Part shown: positions 54,244-61,504 of the stretch, one piece after another
Numbering within the stretch: position 1 is the stretch's first letter
Layout of the letters: the number at the start of each line of letters is the position of its first letter
Source of the DNA: UMGS1002 sp045586785
GTDB taxonomy: Bacteria > Bacillota > Clostridia > Oscillospirales > CAG-272
DNA length: 64,000 nt
Assembly: GCA_045586785.1 (NCBI GenBank)
Contig: JAZNBA010000073.1
Coordinates: 3,860-67,859, forward strand
Direction of reading: 5' to 3'
Notes under the pieces: generated by a model
What the model saw: only the letters and a program-made list of their open reading frames with translations
Database searches by the model: none
What the model was told of the DNA's origin: nothing
Program-made: the position numbers and the translations under genes

Positions 54244-54852
54244 TTATTTACCGCACCCCTTGTCAAAGGACGGATTGCAGGCGTAGAAATTCTTGCTGTC
54301 AAGCTTATCCTGAGTAACGCGCAGAGCATCGCAAAATCTCTGATAATGCACGATCTCGCGCTCGCGCAGGAACTTGATGGGATCGCGCACGTCGGGGTCG
54401 TCGCAAAGACGCAAAATGTTGTCGTAAGTGACCCGCGCCTTTTGCTCCGCCGCCAAGTCCTCATTGAGGTCGGCGATAATATCACCCTTGATGCCTACGT
54501 ATTTCATGTCAAACGGCACGCCCGAGGCGGCAATGGGGTAAACACCCGTAGTGTGATCTACAAAATAAGTAGCGAAAGGTGTTCCCTTGATGTCATCCTC
54601 CTTCAGATTGCGCGTCAGCTGACAAATAATAGCGGCTATCATCTCAAGGTGGGCGAGTTCTTCGCTGCCAACATCCGTCAGTATTCCAACCACCTCGTCA
54701 TAGGGCATGCTGTAACGCTGATGAAGATAGCGCATAGAAGCGGCAAGCTCACCATCGGGTCCGCCAAGCTGACTGATGATGACGTTGGCAAGCATCGGGT
54801 TGGGGTTTTTTATTTTTACGGGGTATTGCAGCTTTTTCTCATATATCCACAT
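54244..54852 (-). CDS. cotJC: Spore coat protein CotJC (manganese-catalase family)
   Basis: 202-residue protein of the manganese catalase-like CotJC family. Seen: WIYEKKLQYPVKI, GGPDGELAASMRYL, DVGSEELAHLEMI (Glu/His metal ligands) and IVHYQRFCDAL. Forms part of the inner spore coat with CotJA and CotJB. GAGGAGA precedes the ATG. The operon order cotJA-cotJB-cotJC is the conserved one in Bacillus and Clostridium, transcribed by SigE in Bacillus subtilis. Confidence 0.95.
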   Translation of the reverse strand: MWIYEKKLQYPVKIKNPNPMLANVIISQLGGPDGELAASMRYLHQRYSMPYDEVVGILTDVGSEELAHLEMIAAIICQLTRNLKEDDIKGTPFATYFVDHTTGVYPIAASGVPFDMKYVGIKGDIIADLNEDLAAEQKARVTYDNILRLCDDPDVRDPIKFLREREIVHYQRFCDALRVTQDKLDSKNFYACNPSFDKGCGK

Positions 54853-54864
54853 ATCGTCTCCTCC

Positions 54865-55137
54865 TCAGTTCGCGTCGTATTCCCAGGGCCAGGGACCGCT
54901 TATCCACTGCCATTTGTCACCGCTTGTGTTACCGAACATTGTCACCGCGCCGCACTTTTTTTCGTATTCTGCCACAGCGTCTTTACGTTCCTTCAGAAGT
55001 GTGTGGTAATATTCCAGTGCCTGATGACATTCGGGGTAAACGTCGAGATACAAAACCGTCTCGTTTATGGCAAAATCCAGCTCGCGAATGCGCTTCATAA
55101 GTGATCTGCAAGCACAGCCGTTGTTCATTTTATCCAT
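54865..55137 (-). CDS. cotJB: Spore coat protein CotJB
   Basis: 90-residue coat protein. Start MDKMNNG at 55137 is supported by AGGGGG 8 nt upstream and by the family length. The core has RIRELDFAINETVLYLDVYP and HQALEYYH, and the C-terminal WPWEYD is typical. It overlaps cotJA by 8 nt and lies 12 nt before cotJC. Confidence 0.92.
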   Translation of the reverse strand: MDKMNNGCACRSLMKRIRELDFAINETVLYLDVYPECHQALEYYHTLLKERKDAVAEYEKKCGAVTMFGNTSGDKWQWISGPWPWEYDAN

Positions 55138-55597
55138 TGCAGCAGCCCCCTCTCGCGATGCCCTCTTTAAAGGGCTTGTCGAGCTCAATGAAAATTGTGC
55201 CGCGCTCAAGACCTATCTCGGGCTCGTATACGTTGCGCCATACCTGTAGAGGTGAGTACGCCATTGCCAGCGGATGCTCATGAAGTCCCCAGCCACCTTC
55301 GTCGGTGCCGCAACCGCCACCGCACCGGGGCGCGCTGTCGCGCATATCCTTGCAGCCGCAGTCCGACTTGCCTTTATCGCGCATAGCGGCGACGGGCATA
55401 CTTCTTTTGTCCGAAAAGCCGCGGGGCAGCATACCGGGCATAGCGCTTCTGACGGGTCTTGTGCCGCGCATGGCATCGTTACAGCCGCGAGGCATGTTCA
55501 GCCGACAGGAGCAGCCCTCCTTGACAGTATTCTGACGCAAAAGCTCACCGTCAACACGCTCACGGGGTGTCCTTACGTCGTTGTTATCAATATACAT
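55130..55597 (-). CDS. cotJA: Spore coat-associated protein CotJA, long variant
   Basis: 155-residue protein. The C-terminal part (PLAMAYSPLQVWRNVYEP and GTIFIELDKPFKEG) is the CotJA domain; the classic protein has about 80 residues, so here there is an extra N-terminal half of about 95 residues that is rich in Cys, Gly, Arg and Met (CSCRLN, CGCKDMRD, CGGGCG). That extension is unusual and may support disulphide cross-linking in the coat (inference). Start at 55597 has GGAGAA 9 nt upstream. Confidence 0.88.
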   Translation of the reverse strand: MYIDNNDVRTPRERVDGELLRQNTVKEGCSCRLNMPRGCNDAMRGTRPVRSAMPGMLPRGFSDKRSMPVAAMRDKGKSDCGCKDMRDSAPRCGGGCGTDEGGWGLHEHPLAMAYSPLQVWRNVYEPEIGLERGTIFIELDKPFKEGIARGGCCNG

Positions 55598-55646
55598 CAG
55601 ATGAAATTCTCCTTTGATATTTGTGCCGTATATACGGCTCAATATC

Positions 55647-55676
55647 AATGTATGCACGCGAGTCGGATTTTGTCAA
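55647..55676 (-). promoter_or_regulatory. Candidate promoter of the cotJABC operon
   Basis: Minus strand TTGACA (55671-55676), 18-nt spacer, TACATT (55647-55652). CATACATT (55647-55654) also fits the SigE -10 pattern, which would suit a coat operon, but no SigE -35 is evident. It lies about 50 bp before the start. Confidence 0.45.
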
Positions 55677-55736
55677 AACAGTGGGTAAATTTACAAAAAT
55701 TTGAGTCGGTCTATTTATTTTACGGCGTTTTTATGG

Positions 55737-55742
55737 TATAAT
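55737..55742 (+). promoter_or_regulatory. -10 element for the GNAT gene
   Basis: TATAAT at 55737-55742, 36 bp before the ATG at 55778, with only a weak TTTATT at -35 (55714-55719). Confidence 0.5.
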
Positions 55743-55777
55743 CTATTCGACAGATAACATTGACGGAGATAAAAACC

Positions 55778-56221
55778 ATGAACAGCACAATACGCCCCAT
55801 TGAAGCGCGGGACAGAACAGAAATTCTCAACATGATGCGTGTATTTTACGCCTCGCCCGCGGTATTCAGCAACGGCTCGGACGAGATTTTTTCAAATGAT
55901 ATAGAAAATTGCATAAACGGCAGTCCTTACGTGGAGGGATACGTCATCGAAGATTCAAATGACATACAAGGATATATGATGATCGCCAAAAGCTATTCCA
56001 CCGAGTTCGGCAAGCCGTGCATATGGCTAGAGGATATTTACATCAAAGACGAATTCCGCGGCATGGGTCTTGGCAACGCGTTTATTGAATTTATCACAAA
56101 AAAGTACACCGATTGCATTTTTCGCTTGGAAGTGGAAGAGGAAAACGAGCGTGCCGTAGGACTGTACAAAAAATGCGGATTTACCGTTTTACCGTATATG
56201 GAAATGAAAAAAGAAATTTAA
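55778..56221 (+). CDS. GNAT family N-acetyltransferase
   Basis: 147-residue cytoplasmic acetyltransferase. Start at 55778 with GGAG 9 nt upstream; the earlier TTG is weak. The acetyl-CoA loop is DEFRGMGLGNAFI, with WLEDIYI before it and RAVGLYKKCGF after it. Substrate unknown. It stands alone, convergent with enolase. Confidence 0.88.
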   Translation: MNSTIRPIEARDRTEILNMMRVFYASPAVFSNGSDEIFSNDIENCINGSPYVEGYVIEDSNDIQGYMMIAKSYSTEFGKPCIWLEDIYIKDEFRGMGLGNAFIEFITKKYTDCIFRLEVEEENERAVGLYKKCGFTVLPYMEMKKEI

Positions 56222-56231
56222 TATAAGTTTT

Positions 56232-56316
56232 GTAGGGACAGGCGTCCTCACTGTCCGTAAACATATGGTATAATCAAATTCCACGTTTACGGACCGCCGA
56301 GGACGTCGGTCCCTAC
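56232..56316. repeat. Dispersed imperfect palindromic repeat, copy 2
   Basis: GTAGGGAC at the left and GTCCCTAC at the right are inverted; between them is AAATTCCACG and related words as in the copy at 44472-44573. It lies between two convergent genes and can act as a bidirectional terminator. Confidence 0.65.
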
Positions 56317-56331
56317 AATTTTCTAAATCAT

Positions 56332-57654
56332 TTATTTGTCACTACCCACAAGTGCAGGCTCCGCCTTTTTTGCTTTTTCCGCACACTTTTTGCCATAGAC
56401 CGCGCCGGAATTCAGCGACGCTTCGATGCGCAGAAGTCGGTTATACTTAGCAACCCGCTCGCCGCGGCAGGGCGCGCCCGTCTTGATAAAGGGCGCGTTA
56501 AGTCCAACGGCGATATCCGCAAGAGTTGTATCCTCCGTCTCGCCCGAACGGTGCGACAAAATAAAATTATACCCCGCATCCTTTGCCATGTGGATAACAC
56601 GCAGTGTTTCGGTCAGCGTTCCTATCTGATTGGGCTTGATAAGAATGGCGTTGCCCGCCTTTTCCGAGATGCCGCGTGCAAGACGGCGCGTGTTGGTAAC
56701 AAAAAGGTCGTCACCAACCAGCATTATTTTGTCGCCGAGGCGTTTTGTCAGCTCGCTCCAGCCGTCAAAATCACGTTGATCCAATCCGTCCTCGATGGAT
56801 ATAATGGGAAACTTTTCGCAAAGCTCTGCCCAGTACGATATCAGCTCCTCACGAGTATAGCGCTCGCCGCGCTTAGGTCTGTGATATGCGCTGTCCGATT
56901 CGGAATACCATTCGCCTGCCGCCGCATCCAGCGCGATCTTGACGGTATCGGTATTATACCCCGCCTCGCCGATAGCGCGGCAGATCAGCGATATAGCCTG
57001 CTCGTCGTCGGCAAGATCGGGCGCATATCCGCCCTCGTCGCCAACCGTGGACGCATAACCGTTGCGCTTGAGTATCTTGCCCAGCATATGGAATATCTCG
57101 CTTCCCATACGCAGTGCCTCTGAAAAGCTTTCAGCACCTACGGGCACTATCATAAATTCCTGTATTTCAATGTTATTTGACGCGTGAGCGCCGCCGTTAA
57201 GAATATTCATCATAGGCACGGGCAGGCGGTACGAATCTATGCCGCCGAAATAGCGGTAAAGCGGTATTCCGTACCAGTTTGCCGCCGCGCGGGCGTTGGC
57301 AAGCGACACAGCAAGCGTAGCATTGGCACCCAGGCGCGTTTTGTTCTCCGTTCCGTCAAGCTCCAGCAAAATTCTGTCCAGCTCGCACTGCTCGGAGGCA
57401 TATATGCCTGCGATGGCGGGCGATATTTTTTTAATAACACCGCGAACGGCTTCAATAACACCCTTACCGTTATATCGTGTGTCATCGCCGTCGCGCAGCT
57501 CGTGAGCTTCATATATTCCCGTGGACGCGCCCGACGGCACGCTTGCCACGCCGACAGTACCGTCGGCAAGAAAAACGGTCGCCTCCACGGTGGGATTACC
57601 GCGGGAATCCAGTATTTCACGCGCGGTACATTTGAGAATTTGCGGTTTATTCAT
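56332..57654 (-). CDS. eno: Enolase
   Basis: 440-residue glycolytic enzyme (2-phosphoglycerate to phosphoenolpyruvate, Mg-dependent). Seen: REILDSRGNPTVE, SVPSGASTGIYEAHELRD, MMNILNGGAHASNN, SIEDGLDQRD, DDLFVTN, ILIKPNQIGTLTET and SHRSGETEDT. Full length with all canonical active-site motifs. AAGGA lies 11 nt upstream. It is divergent from a LysM-GH18 gene and preceded by a SigG-like promoter, which is unusual for enolase; a spore-phase role is suggested (inference). Confidence 0.97.
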   Translation of the reverse strand: MNKPQILKCTAREILDSRGNPTVEATVFLADGTVGVASVPSGASTGIYEAHELRDGDDTRYNGKGVIEAVRGVIKKISPAIAGIYASEQCELDRILLELDGTENKTRLGANATLAVSLANARAAANWYGIPLYRYFGGIDSYRLPVPMMNILNGGAHASNNIEIQEFMIVPVGAESFSEALRMGSEIFHMLGKILKRNGYASTVGDEGGYAPDLADDEQAISLICRAIGEAGYNTDTVKIALDAAAGEWYSESDSAYHRPKRGERYTREELISYWAELCEKFPIISIEDGLDQRDFDGWSELTKRLGDKIMLVGDDLFVTNTRRLARGISEKAGNAILIKPNQIGTLTETLRVIHMAKDAGYNFILSHRSGETEDTTLADIAVGLNAPFIKTGAPCRGERVAKYNRLLRIEASLNSGAVYGKKCAEKAKKAEPALVGSDK

Positions 57655-57693
57655 AATCTATTTGTTCCTTCCTTTGTTATTTCACACCGAAAT

Positions 57694-57722
57694 TAGTATG
57701 TCCCGCCCTCTCTCAAATATGC
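57694..57722 (-). promoter_or_regulatory. SigG-like promoter upstream of enolase
   Basis: Minus strand GCATA (57718-57722), 17-nt spacer, CATACTA (57694-57700). This matches the forespore SigG consensus (GMATA, N17-18, CATACTA) fully. No clear SigA promoter is seen in the same gap. Confidence 0.55.
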
Positions 57723-57766
57723 GAGCGGCGGCATATACTGTAAACAAAACCCAAAAGGAGCAAAGC

Positions 57767-59065
57767 ATGATAATACATACCGTGAAACGCGGCGACTCGC
57801 TGTATTCCCTCGCCCGAACCTACAACACCACTCCCGCACGCATCGCCTCCGACAACGCGCTGTCCTCGCCCGCCTCGCTGACGGTGGGGCAGGCTCTGGT
57901 CATACTCGAGCCTACGCAGACCTACACAGTGCAGGCAGGCGACACGCTTTATTCCATCGCGATGCGATACGGTGTCAGCGTCAATCAGCTTTACCGTAAC
58001 AACCCACGACTTCTTGGTGAGCCTGCCATAAACGAAGGGGATACACTGATAATCTCACTGCCCGCACCCGAATTTGACCGAACAATAGCTGTCACGGGCT
58101 ACGCCTATCCATTTATCAACCGCCAAATTCTGACCTCCACTCTGCCCTACCTTACATATCTGTCGGTTTTCACCTACGGCATCAACGACGACGGCTCACT
58201 TATTACGCTTGACGACGATGAAATAATCGCTACCGCCCGTCGCTACGGCGTCGCGCCCATTATGATGATGTCCTCGCTGAACTCCGAGGGACTTTTCTCA
58301 AGCGAGCTTGCCTCAAAAATATTCGCAAGTCCCGAGTTAACCGCAAATCTCATTGACAACATTGAAAGAACCGTAATCCAAAAAGGCTACGCCGGCGTTG
58401 AATTTGACTTTGAATACGTCAGCGCCGAATACGCCGACGAATATGTCAATTTGGTCAATCAGACGCGCCTGCGGCTTGAGCCCCAAGGCTACGTGGTGTT
58501 TGCCGACCTTGCCCCCAAGGAGACCGACGACAAACAAGGACTGCTTTACGAGGGTCACGACTACGTGGCAATGGGCGAGGCGGCTGACCGTCTTTTGCTT
58601 ATGACGTATGAATACGGCTACGCCTACGGACCGCCAATGGCAGTCGCCCCCGTAGGTCCTGTAAGCGGCGTGCTTGACTACGCCATAACACGCATACCGC
58701 CCGCAAAGCTGCTGCTCGGCGAGCCTAATTACGGCTACAATTGGACGCTTCCTTATGTGGAGGGCGAATCCCGTGCGCCGTCGCTGTCAAACGTAGAGGC
58801 AACAGAACTTGCCCGTCAAATGCGCGCCGCCATACAGTACGACGAGGTAGCGCAAGCACCCTATTTCAATTATTACGAGCGCACACCAAACGGTGCTGTA
58901 GAGCATGAGGTCTGGTTTTCGGACGCGCGGAGCGTTGACGCGTCACTTCGGCTGATAGATCAATACGATCTTGGCGGCACTGGCGTGTGGAACATAATGC
59001 GCTATTTCCCGCAATTCTGGTTGGTGCTTAACTCGCTTTATAATATAGAAAAAGTGTATGAATGA
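57767..59065 (+). CDS. LysM-GH18 spore cortex lysin-like protein (YaaH/SleL type)
   Basis: 432-residue protein with two LysM domains (residues about 2-47 and 52-96: VKRGDSLYSLARTYN, VQAGDTLYSIAMRYG) and a GH18 catalytic domain (about 105-430). The active site is GVEFDFEYV (Glu216 as acid). Such proteins (YaaH, SleL) are N-acetylglucosaminidases or related epimerase-free lysins that act on spore cortex peptidoglycan. No signal peptide, as usual for coat-located SleL/YaaH. Start at 57767 with AAAAGGAG 6 nt upstream. The -10-like CATATACT (57732-57739) would fit a mother-cell sigma factor, but no good -35 is found. Confidence 0.92.
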   Translation: MIIHTVKRGDSLYSLARTYNTTPARIASDNALSSPASLTVGQALVILEPTQTYTVQAGDTLYSIAMRYGVSVNQLYRNNPRLLGEPAINEGDTLIISLPAPEFDRTIAVTGYAYPFINRQILTSTLPYLTYLSVFTYGINDDGSLITLDDDEIIATARRYGVAPIMMMSSLNSEGLFSSELASKIFASPELTANLIDNIERTVIQKGYAGVEFDFEYVSAEYADEYVNLVNQTRLRLEPQGYVVFADLAPKETDDKQGLLYEGHDYVAMGEAADRLLLMTYEYGYAYGPPMAVAPVGPVSGVLDYAITRIPPAKLLLGEPNYGYNWTLPYVEGESRAPSLSNVEATELARQMRAAIQYDEVAQAPYFNYYERTPNGAVEHEVWFSDARSVDASLRLIDQYDLGGTGVWNIMRYFPQFWLVLNSLYNIEKVYE

Positions 59066-59071
59066 CCGCCA

Positions 59072-59100
59072 TTGACAGCCAAAAATTCATATGGTATAAT
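59072..59100 (+). promoter_or_regulatory. SigA-type promoter of the lipoprotein pair
   Basis: TTGACA (59072-59077), 17-nt spacer, TATAAT (59095-59100); consensus in both elements. The first start codon is at 59185. Confidence 0.88.
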
Positions 59101-59184
59101 ATAGATAAATAATTTTTAAAAAATACGGAACTTTTTCGCTTCCGGTTCGTCTGTATACACAGAACAAACAAAGGAGGACGTGTA

Positions 59185-59820
59185 ATGAAAAAAACAGTTA
59201 TCATCGGTTTGATAATATGCGCCTGCCTGCTAACGGGTTGTTCGCGTGACAACTCATCGGGCACCGAAAGCATCTCGCCCACCGACACAACTTCATCACC
59301 CGTCACAACAGTAGCCGTCACAACGGTAGCTGAAACCACCACACTCATAGCTGAAACCACCGCGCCGTTCCCCGAATATACGTTCACACCGTCACTGCAA
59401 AGCATCGAGCAAATAGAGGACTTCGGTCTCATCAGCGCTGACGGAACGATAGTGCAAGCATACCGCACCAACCCCGGTGGCTACGGCGTGTCCTATATCG
59501 ACGACGATGGAAAGCCTGTTTTTCACCCCATTCATGGTGCTATCTTTATGGATATTCCCGAAGAGATCCCTGCAGCTTGCCCCGTTATAAAAATGAATGA
59601 TTTTGAGCTGGTCAACAAGTCGGGCGTTGAGATCTACGATCAATACTATATTGCTTTCAACAGCATAGATAGGATCTACGAGACTCCAACCAAACCGGGA
59701 CTGTATTTTTTGGTAGTATGTACGAACACCATCGGTCCTATGGACGACCCGAGCATACCTGCAGTAGTCGGGCAAAATTATTGGAATTATACATACTTTT
59801 TCGCTGTTGTGGTTGAGTAA
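59185..59820 (+). CDS. Lipoprotein of unknown function
   Basis: 211-residue lipoprotein with lipobox LLTGC (Cys19), a Ser/Thr/Val-rich linker (about residues 22-60) and a mature domain of about 150 residues with no known family. AAAGGAGG precedes the ATG. It lies 20 nt before another lipoprotein gene under one promoter. Conserved features are not recognised; a surface-exposed or envelope function is assumed. Confidence 0.6.
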   Translation: MKKTVIIGLIICACLLTGCSRDNSSGTESISPTDTTSSPVTTVAVTTVAETTTLIAETTAPFPEYTFTPSLQSIEQIEDFGLISADGTIVQAYRTNPGGYGVSYIDDDGKPVFHPIHGAIFMDIPEEIPAACPVIKMNDFELVNKSGVEIYDQYYIAFNSIDRIYETPTKPGLYFLVVCTNTIGPMDDPSIPAVVGQNYWNYTYFFAVVVE

Positions 59821-59840
59821 AACACATAGGAGGTCAAAAA

Positions 59841-60680
59841 ATGAAAAAACTGATATGCATACTGATTCTTGCGGCAATGTTATTGTCATGCGCCGCGTGC
59901 TCGGCTCCCGATAATGCCGATGGTGACACGGCTGCCGACACTACCACCACGTCGGAAACGACCACCGCCATGCAGGAAACGACCACCGCCGCGCCGTCCG
60001 ACGACATATCTACCCCCGACACAGTGATATCTGTTTTTCCGTCAATTTTTCCCGATGCATGGAAGTCCATGAACGCGGTCATAGTCAAGTGGGGCAAGCA
60101 AAACGGTGAGAAGTGGCACGATTCCTCCGCTTATTGGGAAAACGGCGTGTCACACCCATACAAGATCAATTATATCGGCGTTGATGTGGAGCTCGTCAAG
60201 GTTTTTGATGAGACTATGGAGAAGAGCAAATACACCGACTTTTACGGCAATATGCCAAACGTCACCTCGCTCATGCTGCCCGAGCAGTATATCGAGCACG
60301 CGCGTGAGGGCGAGACGTCGCTGGTATTCCTGGACCTCATATATACACTGAGCGGACAGCTTGAGGGCGGCGGATATTTAACCACGCGCCGTCTTGGCGT
60401 TCGTCTCGGTGTCCGTATAGCCGAGGGCGAATTTACAGAACCGCCCATTTTTGCCATTGAAGACGGCAAAATTCAAGTCCCCGACCGCGCGTATCTGACG
60501 CGCAGTGGCGAAGACGACAGCAACTACTTTACGCAGGAAATTTATTATCTTGCGGAGGCAAACAAGCACATACAGAAAAGCGGCGCAGAAATGCAGTTGT
60601 TTGAGAACGGTATGCCGATGGAAATACTTGATGAATACTTTAATCTGATATGTAACTTAATACAGAACCCTGATACGTAA
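59841..60680 (+). CDS. Lipoprotein of unknown function
   Basis: 279-residue lipoprotein with lipobox SCAAC (Cys20), a Thr-rich linker (about residues 30-60) and a mature domain of about 215 residues without known family. GGAGG precedes the ATG. Second gene of a two-gene operon, ended by a strong hairpin. The mature domain shows no clear relation to its neighbour. Confidence 0.6.
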   Translation: MKKLICILILAAMLLSCAACSAPDNADGDTAADTTTTSETTTAMQETTTAAPSDDISTPDTVISVFPSIFPDAWKSMNAVIVKWGKQNGEKWHDSSAYWENGVSHPYKINYIGVDVELVKVFDETMEKSKYTDFYGNMPNVTSLMLPEQYIEHAREGETSLVFLDLIYTLSGQLEGGGYLTTRRLGVRLGVRIAEGEFTEPPIFAIEDGKIQVPDRAYLTRSGEDDSNYFTQEIYYLAEANKHIQKSGAEMQLFENGMPMEILDEYFNLICNLIQNPDT

Positions 60681-60687
60681 GTAAAAT

Positions 60688-60716
60688 ATCCCCGCAAAGC
60701 ATTGCTTTGCGGGGAT
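60688..60716. terminator. Rho-independent terminator between convergent genes
   Basis: CCCCGCAAAGCA and complement around a short loop, between the lipoprotein gene (plus) and the hpf gene (minus). A/T-rich on both sides. Confidence 0.75.
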
Positions 60717-60729
60717 TATCAATAATATT

Positions 60730-61263
60730 TTACTTTTTCTCGGCTACGATAAGTCCGTACGCGCCGTCCTTACGTGTATACACAACACAAGTCTCGCCCG
60801 TGTCCTGATCCTCAAACAAGAAGAACTGGTGTCCTAACAGATTCATCTGCAAAATTGCCTCCTCCGCGGACATAGGCTTTAACTGAAAGCTCTTGGTACG
60901 AATGATAAACTCGGGATCCTCCTCGGGGTCTTCGGGAGGAATATATGAGGGTGCTTCGGTGAACACTCCCGCACGCAGGCGTTTAGCCAGACGTGTCTTA
61001 TTTTTTCTGATCTGACGCTCGATATTGTCGATCGAACGGTCAAGGGCATTTTGGTAGGATTGCTCTCCCACCTCGCTGCGGAACAGAGTGCCTGCGGCGC
61101 TGATGGTTATCTCAAGGGTTTCAAGATTGCGCTTTTTGCTGAAGGTGACTGTGGCGTCGCCCTCTTTGTCAAAATACTTGTCAAGTCGTGCAAGCTTTTT
61201 TTCGACAAGTGCCTTGAGATCGTCCTTTACCGTGGTCTGTCTGCTTACAAATGTAATTTTCAT
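60730..61263 (-). CDS. hpf: Ribosome hibernation-promoting factor, long form
   Basis: 177-residue protein that binds the 30S subunit and dimerises 70S ribosomes into 100S in stationary phase. N-terminal RaiA/HPF domain (about 1-100: KALVEKKLARLDKYFD, EVGEQSYQNALDRSIDNIERQIRKNK in its parts) and C-terminal dimerisation domain (about 120-177: KSFQLKPMSAEEAILQMNLLGHQFF). Length matches the long Gram-positive form. AGGTAGGG precedes the start. Confidence 0.95.
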   Translation of the reverse strand: MKITFVSRQTTVKDDLKALVEKKLARLDKYFDKEGDATVTFSKKRNLETLEITISAAGTLFRSEVGEQSYQNALDRSIDNIERQIRKNKTRLAKRLRAGVFTEAPSYIPPEDPEEDPEFIIRTKSFQLKPMSAEEAILQMNLLGHQFFLFEDQDTGETCVVYTRKDGAYGLIVAEKK

Positions 61264-61330
61264 ATTTTAGCCCTACCTTTCTTCGGCTTTGTTGCGGGGC
61301 TCGGCGAGACCGCCTCGTCCCGTCAAATAT

Positions 61331-61359
61331 ATTATAGCACACTCAAGCGAATTTGTAAA
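61331..61359 (-). promoter_or_regulatory. SigA-type promoter of hpf
   Basis: Minus strand TTTACA (61354-61359), 17-nt spacer, TATAAT (61331-61336). Confidence 0.75.
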
Positions 61360-61441
61360 GAGTCGTGCATTAATTTTCAGAAGATCATCACAATTTTGTG
61401 CATATTGACGGACGTTTCTCCACAAATCTTAATATTCAAGA

Positions 61442-61469
61442 TTGACAAACCGCCAAAACGTGGTATAAT
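61442..61469 (+). promoter_or_regulatory. SigA-type promoter of ligA
   Basis: TTGACA (61442-61447), 16-nt spacer, TATAAT (61464-61469), about 35 bp before the ATG at 61505. Confidence 0.8.
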
Positions 61470-61504
61470 AATATGTGGGACTATTTCAAAAAAGGATATG
61501 AAAA

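Noticed and set aside
57521..57766. N-terminal extension of the LysM-GH18 protein
   Set aside because: The longer frame overlaps the enolase gene on the other strand; the ATG at 57767 has a good ribosome binding site and starts directly at the first LysM domain.
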